NCBI GenBank assembly: GCA_016196065.1
Contig: JACPYL010000008.1
Span: forward strand, 310,001 to 374,000
DNA: 64,000 bases
Direction of reading: 5' to 3'
Source of the DNA: Acidobacteriota bacterium
Lineage (GTDB): Bacteria > Acidobacteriota > Terriglobia > Terriglobales > Acidobacteriaceae
In this document: positions 27,737 to 36,272 of the stretch, piece by piece
Layout of the letters: each line of letters begins with the position of its first letter
Numbering within the stretch: the stretch's first letter is position 1
Program-made: the position numbers and the translations under genes
Notes under the pieces: model-generated
Told to the model about the DNA's origin: nothing
Databases searched by the model: none
What the model saw: only the letters and a program-made list of their open reading frames with translations

Positions 27737-28180
27737 ATGGCGCACAAATATCCGAACGTCCTGATTCATCTCGTTTTCAGCACCAAACAACGCCGCGACC
27801 TGATCCCGGTCCAACTCCACGCAATGTTATGGAAATATCTCGCTGGCATAGGACGGAATCACAAGATCCCTGTCTTCTGCGCGGGGGGCACATCCAATCA
27901 TGTCCATCTTCTAATTGCATTGCCGTCGGATGTGACCGTTGCCAAGGCGGTCCAGGTTTTGAAAGCGAACTCCTCCCGTTGGATCGGTGAGCATGGGATC
28001 GCATTCGCCTGGCAGGAAGGTTACGGAGCATTCAGCGTAAGTGCGTCAAACGTCGCGATCGTGCGCCATTACATCGAACATCAGGCGGAACATCACGCCA
28101 AACGCAGCTACGAGGATGAGTTTGTGACATTGTTAAGAAAAACCGGGGTGGAATTCGAACCCGATCAGGTTTTCGGGTGA
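27737..28180 (+). CDS. REP-associated tyrosine transposase (RAYT, Y1_Tnp/IS200-like)
   Basis: 147 residues, the size of compact RAYT/TnpA_REP proteins. The HUH motif is SNHVHLLIALP, and the likely catalytic Tyr is in VRHYIEHQAEHH. The start FSTKQRRDLIP is typical. Such proteins nick and process REP palindromes as single strands. Starting at the ATG at 27737 keeps the flanking REP array out of the coding part. The gene is intact, so the element may be active or domesticated. Confidence 0.92.
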   Translation: MAHKYPNVLIHLVFSTKQRRDLIPVQLHAMLWKYLAGIGRNHKIPVFCAGGTSNHVHLLIALPSDVTVAKAVQVLKANSSRWIGEHGIAFAWQEGYGAFSVSASNVAIVRHYIEHQAEHHAKRSYEDEFVTLLRKTGVEFEPDQVFG

Positions 28181-28268
28181 GGGTGCCGTCCCTGGCGGGA
28201 CTTGATCTTTGCTGATGCCTACCCGGCACTACCGTGCCGGGCTTTCACGTTCCGCCGCTTCGCGGCTG
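28181..28268. repeat. Right REP array of the RAYT unit
   Basis: GTCCCTGGCGGGAC, CCCGGCACTACCGTGCCGGG and CCGCCGCTTCGCGGC, arranged as the reverse complement of the left array, directly after the transposase stop. Confidence 0.8.
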
Positions 28269-28284
28269 GTCATCAGAACGGGAG

Positions 28285-28776
28285 TCAAACACCGTGATCA
28301 TTTGACCGCGAGTAGACCCACAACGCTCTCCGGCGCGCCAGAATTCCCTCACACCAACTGGAGAGCCCATACAGCACCGCACCCACTAAGAGGCCAAGCG
28401 TTACCATTACTCCGACTTCGGCTAGGCCCCCTGCAGCGGCCGCCAACCAAAATTGCTTCTCTTGTGCAATCCCGACCAGGATGTTCGTGACGCCGTCCGT
28501 GAGCATTACAAAGGCAAGGATCAGCGTAAGTACAGCCATTCTCTTAATTCCCACTGCTTTGGAAGCACACATTTCATATGCATACAGAAATGAAGCGTCG
28601 GGAGGCTTTTTGCTTTTCGACAATAGTCCTCCAAGCCAGAGTTGGCGCGCCATGCCTACTGACCTGATGATAGAGATCCCCAGAACCAAAAGTAGATAGA
28701 GAACAAACAGTTTGTTCTGCCAAGGCATCTGGCGGTCGACTATGATCGGATCCCACGCAACGTTTGTCTCTTGCAC
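28285..28776 (-). CDS. Integral membrane protein of unknown function
   Basis: 163 residues with three or four predicted membrane helices (~18-38, ~76-100, ~107-135). The GTG start is supported by GGAGG 4 nt upstream. No known motif was recognised. The stop lies 16 bases from the right REP array. Confidence 0.6.
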   Translation of the reverse strand: MQETNVAWDPIIVDRQMPWQNKLFVLYLLLVLGISIIRSVGMARQLWLGGLLSKSKKPPDASFLYAYEMCASKAVGIKRMAVLTLILAFVMLTDGVTNILVGIAQEKQFWLAAAAGGLAEVGVMVTLGLLVGAVLYGLSSWCEGILARRRALWVYSRSNDHGV

Positions 28777-28900
28777 TCAGCCTCCGGGATACAATTCGCT
28801 CTATCGACTAGAGAATCTGTCACTCTATTAGACACCGGCAGTCTGAAATTGGCGCTGGCACGCAACCCATACCCGCAACAACAAGAAAGGCACGAAGATA

Positions 28901-28930
28901 TTCTCCGTGCCTCTGTGTCTCTGTGGTGAA
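28901..28930. repeat. Dispersed repeat, 'CTCCGTG...CTGTGGT' type (copy 1)
   Basis: TTCTCCGTGCCTCTGTGTCT followed by CTGTGGTGAA, just after the gcvT-like gene stop. It shares its wording with copies at 30155-30189 and 62391-62421. The remaining 28777-28937 gap shows nothing else. Confidence 0.6.
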
Positions 28931-28937
28931 TAAGTCC

Positions 28938-30134
28938 TTAGACCGGCGTCGCCGTCTTCCTCTTCGGATTGAAGAACGGCAAAGGCACGACCGTCGCGGT
29001 GGTCTGCTTGCGTTGCGCTTCGATGGTTAATTCCATCTGGAGCTTTGTCCCGACTTTCGAATGATCGGAATCGACGCTGGCTAGCGCAATCAACTTCTTC
29101 AATAGGGGCGAGAACGCAGTGGTCGTGGCTTTCCCTACCTGGCGGTCTCCGGAATAGACCGGCACTGGTGTTCGCGAAGCCTGGCTGGGCGCGGCGGGAG
29201 ACAATCCGAATTTGTCGAACTGCTCTTCGACTTCGACCCAATCGACTTCGAGTCCAACCAACTGGCGGGCTACTCCCTGTCTGACATCGCGCGCCAATGC
29301 ACGTTTCCCGATGAAATTCTCTTTATCGAGATGCACCATCTTCCCGAAACCCAATTCGTAGGGCGAATATTTCTGGGAAGCAATCAGCGCTTTCTTGGAA
29401 CTCGAGTAGTCCACTTCGATCAGTAACAGGCCGGCTTCCACGCGAGAGACATCCAACGCCAGCATTCCGGCGGGATGAATATCGAACTGCTTGCCCTTGG
29501 ACATCAGTTCATCCCAGACCTTGACAGCGTCATTCCACGGGATCCAGATTTCGTAGCCGAGATCGCCGGTATATCCGGTACGCGAAATGTCCACGGGCAC
29601 GCCTGCGATCTTGCCACTCGTCTTGCGGAAGTATTTCAGGTTGCTGATATCCGCGTCGGTCACGGCCTTGAGCAACTTCGCCGAGGTCGGCCCTTGCAAT
29701 GCGAGGGCAGCAGTCTGTTCCGAGATGTCTTCGACCTGAACGTCCATGTTTAGACCGTTCTGGCGAATCCAGCGCAGGCTGGGATCGGCAGCGGTCCAGC
29801 GATACTTGTTTTCTTCGAGGCGCGTAATCGTACCGTCGTCGATCACCTTGCCGTCTTCATCGCACCAGCAGCAATAGATCACCTGCCCGACCGCGACTTT
29901 GTTAACGTCGCGCGTGATGATGCGGTTCACGAGCTTGGTGGCATCCTTGCCGGTGATCAGATACTTGTAGAGCGGTGAGATATCAATCAGCGCACACGCG
30001 TTGCGGATCGCGTTGTACTCGTGCTCGTGATGTACTTCATAAACGCTGACCGTGTAGTATCCCGACCATTCCCGGTAGTTCAGGCTGTGGCAGAGGGCAA
30101 GAGTTCGCTCGTGAAATGCAGTTCCAACTGGCAA
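28938..30134 (-). CDS. GcvT-family aminomethyltransferase
   Basis: 398 residues. Folate-binding T-protein fold: the YNAIRNACALIDISPLYKY segment near the N-terminus, then CDEDGKVIDDGTITRLEE, GYTGDLGYEIWIPW and DVSRVEAGLLLIEVDYSS, and a C-terminal barrel with PVPVYSGDRQVGKATT. It transfers a C1 unit to tetrahydrofolate, either in glycine cleavage or in related demethylation of methylated amines. The TTG start is supported by GAGG 6 nt upstream and by the MPVGTAFHERTLAL opening usual for this subfamily. No gcvH or gcvP is nearby, so it may act in a reaction other than glycine cleavage. It is divergent from the FAD oxidoreductase pair. Confidence 0.88.
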   Translation of the reverse strand: MPVGTAFHERTLALCHSLNYREWSGYYTVSVYEVHHEHEYNAIRNACALIDISPLYKYLITGKDATKLVNRIITRDVNKVAVGQVIYCCWCDEDGKVIDDGTITRLEENKYRWTAADPSLRWIRQNGLNMDVQVEDISEQTAALALQGPTSAKLLKAVTDADISNLKYFRKTSGKIAGVPVDISRTGYTGDLGYEIWIPWNDAVKVWDELMSKGKQFDIHPAGMLALDVSRVEAGLLLIEVDYSSSKKALIASQKYSPYELGFGKMVHLDKENFIGKRALARDVRQGVARQLVGLEVDWVEVEEQFDKFGLSPAAPSQASRTPVPVYSGDRQVGKATTTAFSPLLKKLIALASVDSDHSKVGTKLQMELTIEAQRKQTTATVVPLPFFNPKRKTATPV

Positions 30135-30154
30135 GGGTGGCCTCGTGTGTCGGC

Positions 30155-30189
30155 TTTCCTCTGTGTTCTCCGTGACCTCTGTGGTTAAG
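30155..30189. repeat. Dispersed repeat, 'CTCCGTG...CTGTGGTTAAG' type (copy 2)
   Basis: TTTCCTCTGTGTTCTCCGTG followed by ACCTCTGTGGTTAAG, in the divergent gap upstream of the gcvT-like gene. Confidence 0.6.
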
Positions 30190-30395
30190 ACTTTGCCTTC
30201 CTAACCGAAGATGTCACACGATACACAGAGAAAACCTTGAACGCCGGATTATATGAGCCAGCAGGCTCGCTCAGCAAGGGTGGAAATACATTGACCCAAA
30301 GTCAGAACTGGCGCGTAAGTGTAGAGACAAAAAGATAGTTTACCGATAGAATGGCGAGTCACTTTCGAAGCACTTCCTGCCCTCTGGATCGAACT

Positions 30396-32000
30396 ATGCC
30401 TGCAGCCGCAAGCAGTAACAAATACGACGTGATTGTGATTGGCGGAGGCCATAACGGCCTGACCACGGCCGCCTACCTGGCCAAAGCGGGACGAAAAGTT
30501 CTGGTGCTGGAGCGCCGGCACGTTCTCGGCGGCGCTGCGTGCACGGAAGAAGTTTTTCCCGGATTCAAGTTTTCGGTTTGCTCTTACGTCGTGTCGCTGC
30601 TGCGGCCGGAGATCATCCGCGATCTCGATCTGCCGCGGCATGGCCTGGAAATTCTTCCGCTCGATGGGACGTTCACACCCATGCCGAGCGGCGATTATCT
30701 GTGGCGCGTCAACGATCATGGCAAGACGCACCGCGAAATCGCGCGCCACTCGCGGGTTGACGCTGAGGCTTACGACGAATTCGGCAAGGCGATGCAGGCA
30801 ATGTGCCGCTTCGTGAAGCCAATCCTGAGCATGGTCCCGCCGGACCCCGCGACGCTGAATCCGAAAGAACTGATGAAGATGTTGTTCCTGGGACGCCGTT
30901 TTCAGGACATGACGAGCGGCGACAAATACAACCAGGTCCAGCTCATGACGATGAGCGCGATCGATTTCCTCGATCAATGGTTTGAGACGGACGTGCTGAA
31001 AGCCACCATGTCGGCGTCCGGAATTATCGGGACGTTTCTCGGCGTGCGCTCGCCGGGGACGGCCTACGTACTGCTCCATCACTACATGGGAGAGATCGAC
31101 GGCGCATTCCGCGCCTGGGGATTCGCGCGCGGAGGTACGGGAGCAATCTCGAATGCGATCGCGGCCGCGGCCGTGGAGGCAGGCGTCGAGATTCGCACCC
31201 AGACGCCGATTTCAAAAATTATCGTCAAGAACAATCGCGCGGTTGGCGTCGCTCTGGACAATGGCGACGAAATTTATGCGGATGTGATTTCTTCGAGCGT
31301 CGATCCCCGGCTGACGTTCGTCAAGATGATCGATGCAGGAGTCCTGCCAGCCGAATTCATGGAAGGCGTGAATCGCTACAAGTTCCGAGGATCGTCGGGT
31401 AAAGTGAATCTCGCTCTCGACGGCCTGCCGAATTTCAAGTGCCTGCCCGGCGTAGGCGCGCACCTTCGCGGTGCGATGTCGATCTCACCAAGCGTCGAGT
31501 ACATGGAAAAGGCGTACGACGAAGCGAAGTACGGACACTGGTCCTCGCATCCTTACATCGACATGGTGATCCCGACGCTGACCGATCCCTCGGTTGCGCC
31601 TCCGGGCAAGCACGTGATGTCGTGCTTCGTGCAGTACGCGCCGTACAAGCTGGCGCCCGGCCTCGACTGGGATACGGAAAAAGAAAAGTTTGGCGACGCG
31701 GTCATCAACGCCATTGCCGAATACGCGCCCAACATTAAAGACATCATCCTGCATCGGCAGGTAGTGACGCCGCTTGATCTGGAGCGCGAATGGGGATTGA
31801 GCGAAGGCAATATCTTCCAGGGTGAACTCTCGCTGGAGCAACTGTTCTTCCTGCGTCCAGTGGCAGGATGGGCGGCTTTCCGCACTCCCATCAAGAACCT
31901 CTATCTGTGCGGTTCGGCGACGCATCCGGGCGGCGGCATCATGGGCGCTCCGGGACGATTGGCGGCGCTGGAAATTCTTAAAGACGGAAAGGCTGCCTGA
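30396..32000 (+). CDS. NAD(P)/FAD-dependent oxidoreductase, phytoene-desaturase-like (copy A)
   Basis: 534 residues from the ATG at 30396; an ATG at 30351 is also possible. The Rossmann FAD motif is DVIVIGGGHNGLTTAAYLAK with the GG-doublet LERRHVLGGAAC. The C-terminal flavin motif is NLYLCGSATHPGGGI. It belongs to the flavoprotein family that includes CrtI and human PYROXD2. No other carotenoid genes are present, so a desaturase role is not supported. It is followed after 17 bases by a paralogue (copy B) and then by purU on the same strand. Confidence 0.87.
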   Translation: MPAAASSNKYDVIVIGGGHNGLTTAAYLAKAGRKVLVLERRHVLGGAACTEEVFPGFKFSVCSYVVSLLRPEIIRDLDLPRHGLEILPLDGTFTPMPSGDYLWRVNDHGKTHREIARHSRVDAEAYDEFGKAMQAMCRFVKPILSMVPPDPATLNPKELMKMLFLGRRFQDMTSGDKYNQVQLMTMSAIDFLDQWFETDVLKATMSASGIIGTFLGVRSPGTAYVLLHHYMGEIDGAFRAWGFARGGTGAISNAIAAAAVEAGVEIRTQTPISKIIVKNNRAVGVALDNGDEIYADVISSSVDPRLTFVKMIDAGVLPAEFMEGVNRYKFRGSSGKVNLALDGLPNFKCLPGVGAHLRGAMSISPSVEYMEKAYDEAKYGHWSSHPYIDMVIPTLTDPSVAPPGKHVMSCFVQYAPYKLAPGLDWDTEKEKFGDAVINAIAEYAPNIKDIILHRQVVTPLDLEREWGLSEGNIFQGELSLEQLFFLRPVAGWAAFRTPIKNLYLCGSATHPGGGIMGAPGRLAALEILKDGKAA

Positions 32001-32017
32001 TTTCCAGGAAAACGATC

Positions 32018-33598
32018 ATGGCTGAAACACGCGATGTGATCATTGTCGGTGGCGGGCACAATGGCCTGGTCACAGCCTTTTACCTCGCCAAGGCGGGATT
32101 CAAACCACTCGTGCTGGAACGCCGCGCGCAGGTGGGCGGCTCGGCAATCACGGAAGAATTTCATCCCGGGTTTCGGTGCTCCACACTTGCCCATAACGCG
32201 GGATCGCTGCGCGCCGATGTCGTGCGCGACATGCAGCTCAAACAGCATGGCTTGGAATTAGTGACCCCCGAGGTCAGCACCGCTTCGTTGCTGCCGGACG
32301 GCCGCGCATTGCTTCTCTATGCCGATCCGAAACGGGCGGTGCAGGAAATCGCCCAGTGGTCGCAGAAAGACGCCACCGGCTATACCGACTTCGGAGCCGC
32401 GCTCGGCAAGATCGGCAAAGTCATTGGTCAGGCGCTGACGTTGACTCCCCCAAACATTGACAACCCAAGCAGTGGCGATCTTTGGGGCATGTTGAAGACG
32501 GGCCGTGCGATCCGCAACCTCGGCAAGAAGGATATGTATCGCGTGCTGCGCTGGGGACCGATGGCGGCAGCGGACTTAGTATCCGAATTCTTCGACACCG
32601 AACCGTTGCGGGCAACGGTTGCGGCCAGGGGAATTTTTGGGACGTTTCTCGGACCGTGGTCAGCGGGAAGTGCATTGGTCCTGATGTTGCGTGCGGCGGC
32701 GGATCCGACGCCCGCGGGCACGGTACAGTTTGCGATCGGAGGCGCCGGCCAGATTACGCAAGCCATGTCGGCGGCCGCCCGACAGGCGGGTGCAGAGATT
32801 CGTCCGTCCGCTGACGTCGTCGAAATTCGAGTCAAGGATGGCGTCGCAACCGGAGTGGTGCTCGCTTCGGGAGAAGAAATCTCCGCGAAGGCCGTGGTCT
32901 CGAACGCAGATCCAAAACGTACTCTGATGCGTCTTGTGGATCCGACTCACCTCACGCCTGACTTCGTGCAGAAGATCCAGAATTATCGCTCGCTGGGAAC
33001 AGTCGCGAAAATCAACCTCGCACTTTCAAGTCTGCCGGAGTTCCCTGCTCTCAAAGACTTCAACATGCTGAAAGGCCGCATCCAGATTAGTCCTGAGATT
33101 GACTACATCGAGCGCGCATTCGACGAATCCAAGTACGGAAACTTCTCGCGCCAGCCTTATCTCGAGATTACTTTCCCTTCGCTCACCGATCCATCGCTCG
33201 CTCCAGCGGGCCAGCACGTGATGTCGATTTACATGCAGTACGCGCCTTACAAACTGAAGAATACCGATTGGGAAAGCCAGAGGACGGCTCTCGGCGAGGC
33301 CGTGGTAAAAACGATCGCTCAATATTCGCCTTCGTTGCCGCAGAAAATCCTGCGCCACCAGATCATCACCCCCAAGGATTTGGAAGACAATTACGGACTT
33401 ACGGGCGGCCATATTTTCCATGGCGAGCTTTCGCTGGATCAGTTCTTCACGATGCGGCCGTTGCTCGATTGGGCGCGCTACCGGACTCCAATCGAAAAGC
33501 TCTATTTGTGCGGGAACGGAACGCATCCTGGAACAGGGTTGACCGGCGGTTCGGGCGCCAACGCCGCGCGGGAGATTGTACTCGCTCTCAAAAAGTGA
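32018..33598 (+). CDS. NAD(P)/FAD-dependent oxidoreductase, phytoene-desaturase-like (copy B)
   Basis: 526 residues with the same layout as copy A: DVIIVGGGHNGLVTAFYLAK, LERRAQVGGSAI, and the C-terminal KLYLCGNGTHPGTGLTGGSG. Shared internal blocks include GTFLG, PYLEITFPSLTDPSLAP (copy A: PYIDMVIPTLTDPSVAP) and LSLDQFF (copy A: LSLEQLF). It is a tandem paralogue, probably a heteromeric partner or a duplicated enzyme. The ATG at 32018 has AGGAAA upstream, and the gap to copy A is only 17 bases, so they form one operon. Confidence 0.87.
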   Translation: MAETRDVIIVGGGHNGLVTAFYLAKAGFKPLVLERRAQVGGSAITEEFHPGFRCSTLAHNAGSLRADVVRDMQLKQHGLELVTPEVSTASLLPDGRALLLYADPKRAVQEIAQWSQKDATGYTDFGAALGKIGKVIGQALTLTPPNIDNPSSGDLWGMLKTGRAIRNLGKKDMYRVLRWGPMAAADLVSEFFDTEPLRATVAARGIFGTFLGPWSAGSALVLMLRAAADPTPAGTVQFAIGGAGQITQAMSAAARQAGAEIRPSADVVEIRVKDGVATGVVLASGEEISAKAVVSNADPKRTLMRLVDPTHLTPDFVQKIQNYRSLGTVAKINLALSSLPEFPALKDFNMLKGRIQISPEIDYIERAFDESKYGNFSRQPYLEITFPSLTDPSLAPAGQHVMSIYMQYAPYKLKNTDWESQRTALGEAVVKTIAQYSPSLPQKILRHQIITPKDLEDNYGLTGGHIFHGELSLDQFFTMRPLLDWARYRTPIEKLYLCGNGTHPGTGLTGGSGANAAREIVLALKK

Positions 33599-33620
33599 TC
33601 CGCAAAGTTGTTTCTTGTAG

Positions 33621-33702
33621 CTGTCATCCCGAGCGGAGCGAGGGATCTGCAGTCTCCCCTGGGCGAATACCTGCAGATCCCTCGCTCCGCTCGGGATGAC
33701 AG
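33621..33702. repeat. Perfect 32-nt inverted repeat (CTGTCATCCCGAG family, full unit)
   Basis: The left arm starts CTGTCATCCCGAGCGGAGCG at 33621-33652. The right arm at 33671-33702 is its exact 32-nt reverse complement, ending GGGATGACAG. The 18-base spacer is a loop. On RNA it is a very strong hairpin between copy B and purU. Related units are at 60142-60216 (full), 53332-53363 and 55077-55108 (single arms), and 60886 (diverged). Confidence 0.85.
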
Positions 33703-33735
33703 AGCTCTTAGAGCATCGTGGAAATTGGATTATCC

Positions 33736-34593
33736 ATGCATAACTCCGCCATCCTTCTCGTCTCCTGCCCCGACCGCAAGGGCGTGGTGGCTTCGATTGC
33801 GGACTTCATCTTCCGGCACAACGGCAACATCCTGTTCGCCGACGAGCATGGAGACGAGGAGTCGAATCTATTTCTGACCCGGGTCGAGTTCGATCCATCG
33901 CAGTTCAATTTTGACCTTGCGGAATTTTCCGATCGTTTTGCCTCGATTGCCAGGGAATTTGAAATGTCATGGCGCCTGGCCCATTCGACGGACCGGCCGC
34001 GCCTGGCGATTTTTGTTTCCAAGTACGACCACTGCCTGCAGGACCTGCTCTACCGGCATCAGAATGGAGAATTGCGCTGCGACATTCCCCTGATCATTTC
34101 CAATCATCCGGACAACCAGCGTATCGCCGACTTCTATCACGTACCCTATGTTGTCGTTCCGGTAAACAAAGACAATAAGCGGGAAGCAGAACAGAAGCAG
34201 ATGGCGCTTCTCCGCGAGCACCAGTGCAACCTGGTCGTGCTGGCGCGCTACATGCAGGTGTTGTCAACCGAATTTACGGCCGCCATCGGCTCCCAAAATC
34301 TTATTAACATCCACCATTCCTTTCTTCCGGCCTTTGTTGGCTCGCGTCCTTATCACCAGGCGTTTCAACGGGGAGTCAAGCTGATTGGGGCCACCGCCCA
34401 TTACGTCACCGAGGTACTCGACGACGGACCGATCATTGAGCAGGACGTGGTCCGGATCTCGAACCGGGACACGGTCGAACAGCTCACCGAAAAGGGCCGC
34501 GATATCGAAAAAGTCGTACTTTCGCGTGCCGTTCGCTGGCATGTGGAAAACCGCGTGTTGCTGTATGGGAACAAGACGGTCGTTTTTCAGTAG
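33736..34593 (+). CDS. purU: Formyltetrahydrofolate deformylase
   Basis: 285 residues. An N-terminal ACT domain (LVSCPDRKGVVASIADFI, HNGNILFADEH) is followed by a formyltransferase-type catalytic domain with ISNHPD, INIHHSFLPAF and DDGPIIEQDVVRI. It hydrolyses 10-formyl-THF to formate and THF, balancing one-carbon pools. The ATG at 33736 fits the family start; a GTG six codons upstream is less likely. It lies 137 bases after the FAD copy B gene, with the strong inverted repeat between them. Confidence 0.95.
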   Translation: MHNSAILLVSCPDRKGVVASIADFIFRHNGNILFADEHGDEESNLFLTRVEFDPSQFNFDLAEFSDRFASIAREFEMSWRLAHSTDRPRLAIFVSKYDHCLQDLLYRHQNGELRCDIPLIISNHPDNQRIADFYHVPYVVVPVNKDNKREAEQKQMALLREHQCNLVVLARYMQVLSTEFTAAIGSQNLINIHHSFLPAFVGSRPYHQAFQRGVKLIGATAHYVTEVLDDGPIIEQDVVRISNRDTVEQLTEKGRDIEKVVLSRAVRWHVENRVLLYGNKTVVFQ

Positions 34594-34749
34594 CAACTCG
34601 AAAGCCCGCCAGCTCGCGGATCGGGGTTCCTGCCTGCGGTCGTGTCACTTCCGTAACCACGCTTACAATTGCGCCCCAATCCCGTTTCGGCTTTACTAGA
34701 GTTAACCCTTTAGAAGATCAGTGGGGACTTTGCCTCCAAAGGAGCGCGT

Positions 34750-36213
34750 TTGGCAGAGGATCCAAAATGGGAACTGGCCCTTCTGGTTACCGTCCAGAGC
34801 TTTTATCAGCGCCTGATGAGCGACCATCTGGGCGGGGAAATTCCTACGCCTGCCGAACTCAACGCTGAGGCGATTGGGCGGGATGAGGATGTCCGCGGCA
34901 CGCTGGCTCGGATGAAAGTCTGGATCCAGTTGCTCGACATCGCGGTCACGCCGGCGATCTTGCGAATCGGCATGGGCTCCGACCTGGATGCCGAAATTGC
35001 CGAAGCGCTGCTCCGTTACTTTGCCCGCCATCGCGATGACTCGGCTACGAATCGCGATAAGACTGATCTCGTAGCGACCTTCTTGTATCGCCGACCCAGA
35101 GTCTCCGGTCAGTGGGAACAGCGCGGTTATGGCCTGGATGGATCACTGCCGCTGGCGCCGTTTGAAATTGCGTTGCTGGAGATTCTCTCGGAGTCCGAAG
35201 CCCCGAATCTGCCCGAACAGCATGTCCAGCGGCTGCGCGAGTTTGGCCCGCTCCTGGACGAAGCCAACCGTTTCCAGGATTTCAACGCACTCATGGATTC
35301 GGGAATCATTCCGCGTGTCCGCGCATTGAAAGCCTCGCTGGGAGACTCGTTTTATCATCCCGGAGTGCTGGCTACCCTGGCTCCCTATAACGCCGCGTTT
35401 GGGCAACGGTTCGATGAACTGTTCGCTGCAGCGACTACCGAAATCAAGGACTTTGCGAACCGCCTGGAAGAACTCGGCGGCAACATCCTGAGCACCGTCG
35501 ATGGCGTGGAAGTCACGGTCGAACACGTGGCCGCCCTTAACGAGGGCGAACTGCTGAAGGGCGATTACGCGACTGCCCTCGAAAAATTCGGGCGCGTGTC
35601 CAAACTGAAAAAGGAATTAGAGCGCCGGCCTCCGTTACGGCGTGCCCCGCAGCCGGCGACCGCAGCACATTCGGTAGGTAGTGGCGGTGCGGCAGCAGCG
35701 CCTGCTCGCGCCCCGAAGTTCGTTCCATCCGCGATCACGCCGCAGGCGCTTTCCATTGAGGAAGCCAAGCTGCGCCGGGTGGAGGAATCGATTCGCGTTT
35801 TTGTGCGGGTTGCCGATCCCAAATTTCGCCAGATCGTCCCCATGCGCTATTTCAACCTCATGCTCAGTCCCTCCGAAGTCGAGGCGTACACCGCCGACTA
35901 TCTGGAGGAGGCAAGTCCGCGCGCCGGGATTGGCCGGATGCTGCTGCGCGTCGTGGCCGTGATTGCGCGCATCACCACTGAACTGGAAGAACTCAAGCGC
36001 TCGCAAAATTCCCCTTCCGTCTGGAAGTTACATGCCGACTCGCTGGTAGTATTGTTGGACTTGGCACGGCGGCTTTCTGGAGCTGTCGAGCAACTTGCTC
36101 TGGAAATCGGCCAGCAACCGGACACGAATTCCCGTAGTGAAGGGCTCCGCGATACACTGGGAAAGCTTCAGGAAAGAACGGGCCAGGTCGTAAAAATCCT
36201 CGCGCAGGCCTAG
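34750..36213 (+). CDS. Conserved-looking cytoplasmic protein of unknown function
   Basis: 487 residues, no signal peptide or membrane helix. The N-terminal ~290 residues are mostly helical (ELALLVTVQSFYQRLMSDHL, LARMKVWIQLLDIAVTPAIL). An Ala/Pro/Ser-rich linker fills ~300-335. A second helical region follows (SIEEAKLRRVEESIRVFVRV, LEEASPRAGIGRMLLRVVAV). The TTG start is preferred because GGAG lies 5 nt upstream. I do not recognise the family. It could be a scaffold or chaperone-like protein, but there is no direct support. Confidence 0.65.
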   Translation: MAEDPKWELALLVTVQSFYQRLMSDHLGGEIPTPAELNAEAIGRDEDVRGTLARMKVWIQLLDIAVTPAILRIGMGSDLDAEIAEALLRYFARHRDDSATNRDKTDLVATFLYRRPRVSGQWEQRGYGLDGSLPLAPFEIALLEILSESEAPNLPEQHVQRLREFGPLLDEANRFQDFNALMDSGIIPRVRALKASLGDSFYHPGVLATLAPYNAAFGQRFDELFAAATTEIKDFANRLEELGGNILSTVDGVEVTVEHVAALNEGELLKGDYATALEKFGRVSKLKKELERRPPLRRAPQPATAAHSVGSGGAAAAPARAPKFVPSAITPQALSIEEAKLRRVEESIRVFVRVADPKFRQIVPMRYFNLMLSPSEVEAYTADYLEEASPRAGIGRMLLRVVAVIARITTELEELKRSQNSPSVWKLHADSLVVLLDLARRLSGAVEQLALEIGQQPDTNSRSEGLRDTLGKLQERTGQVVKILAQA

Positions 36214-36272
36214 CCGTTTGCGCCACAACGTGAGTGCGTGGATGATCGATCCACCGTCACGGACCGGCAGTA

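Larger units (their letters stand above)
27651..28268 (+). mobile_element. RAYT transposase gene with inverted REP flanks
   Basis: A transposase gene (27737-28180) is flanked by near-mirror REP arrays. Left, 27651-27736: CCGCGTAGCGGCGG, CCCGGCACGGCAGTGCCGGG, GTCCCGCAGGGACGGCACCC. Right, 28181-28268, in reverse order and orientation: GGGTGCCGTCCCTGGCGGGA, CCCGGCACTACCGTGCCGGG, CCGCCGCTTCGCGGC. The gene starts one base after the left copy, and its stop abuts the right copy. This is the classic RAYT/REPtron organisation. Confidence 0.85.

Noticed and set aside
30396-33598. Carotenoid desaturase operon
   Set aside because: The two flavoproteins resemble CrtI-type enzymes, but no phytoene synthase, cyclase or other carotenoid gene is present.
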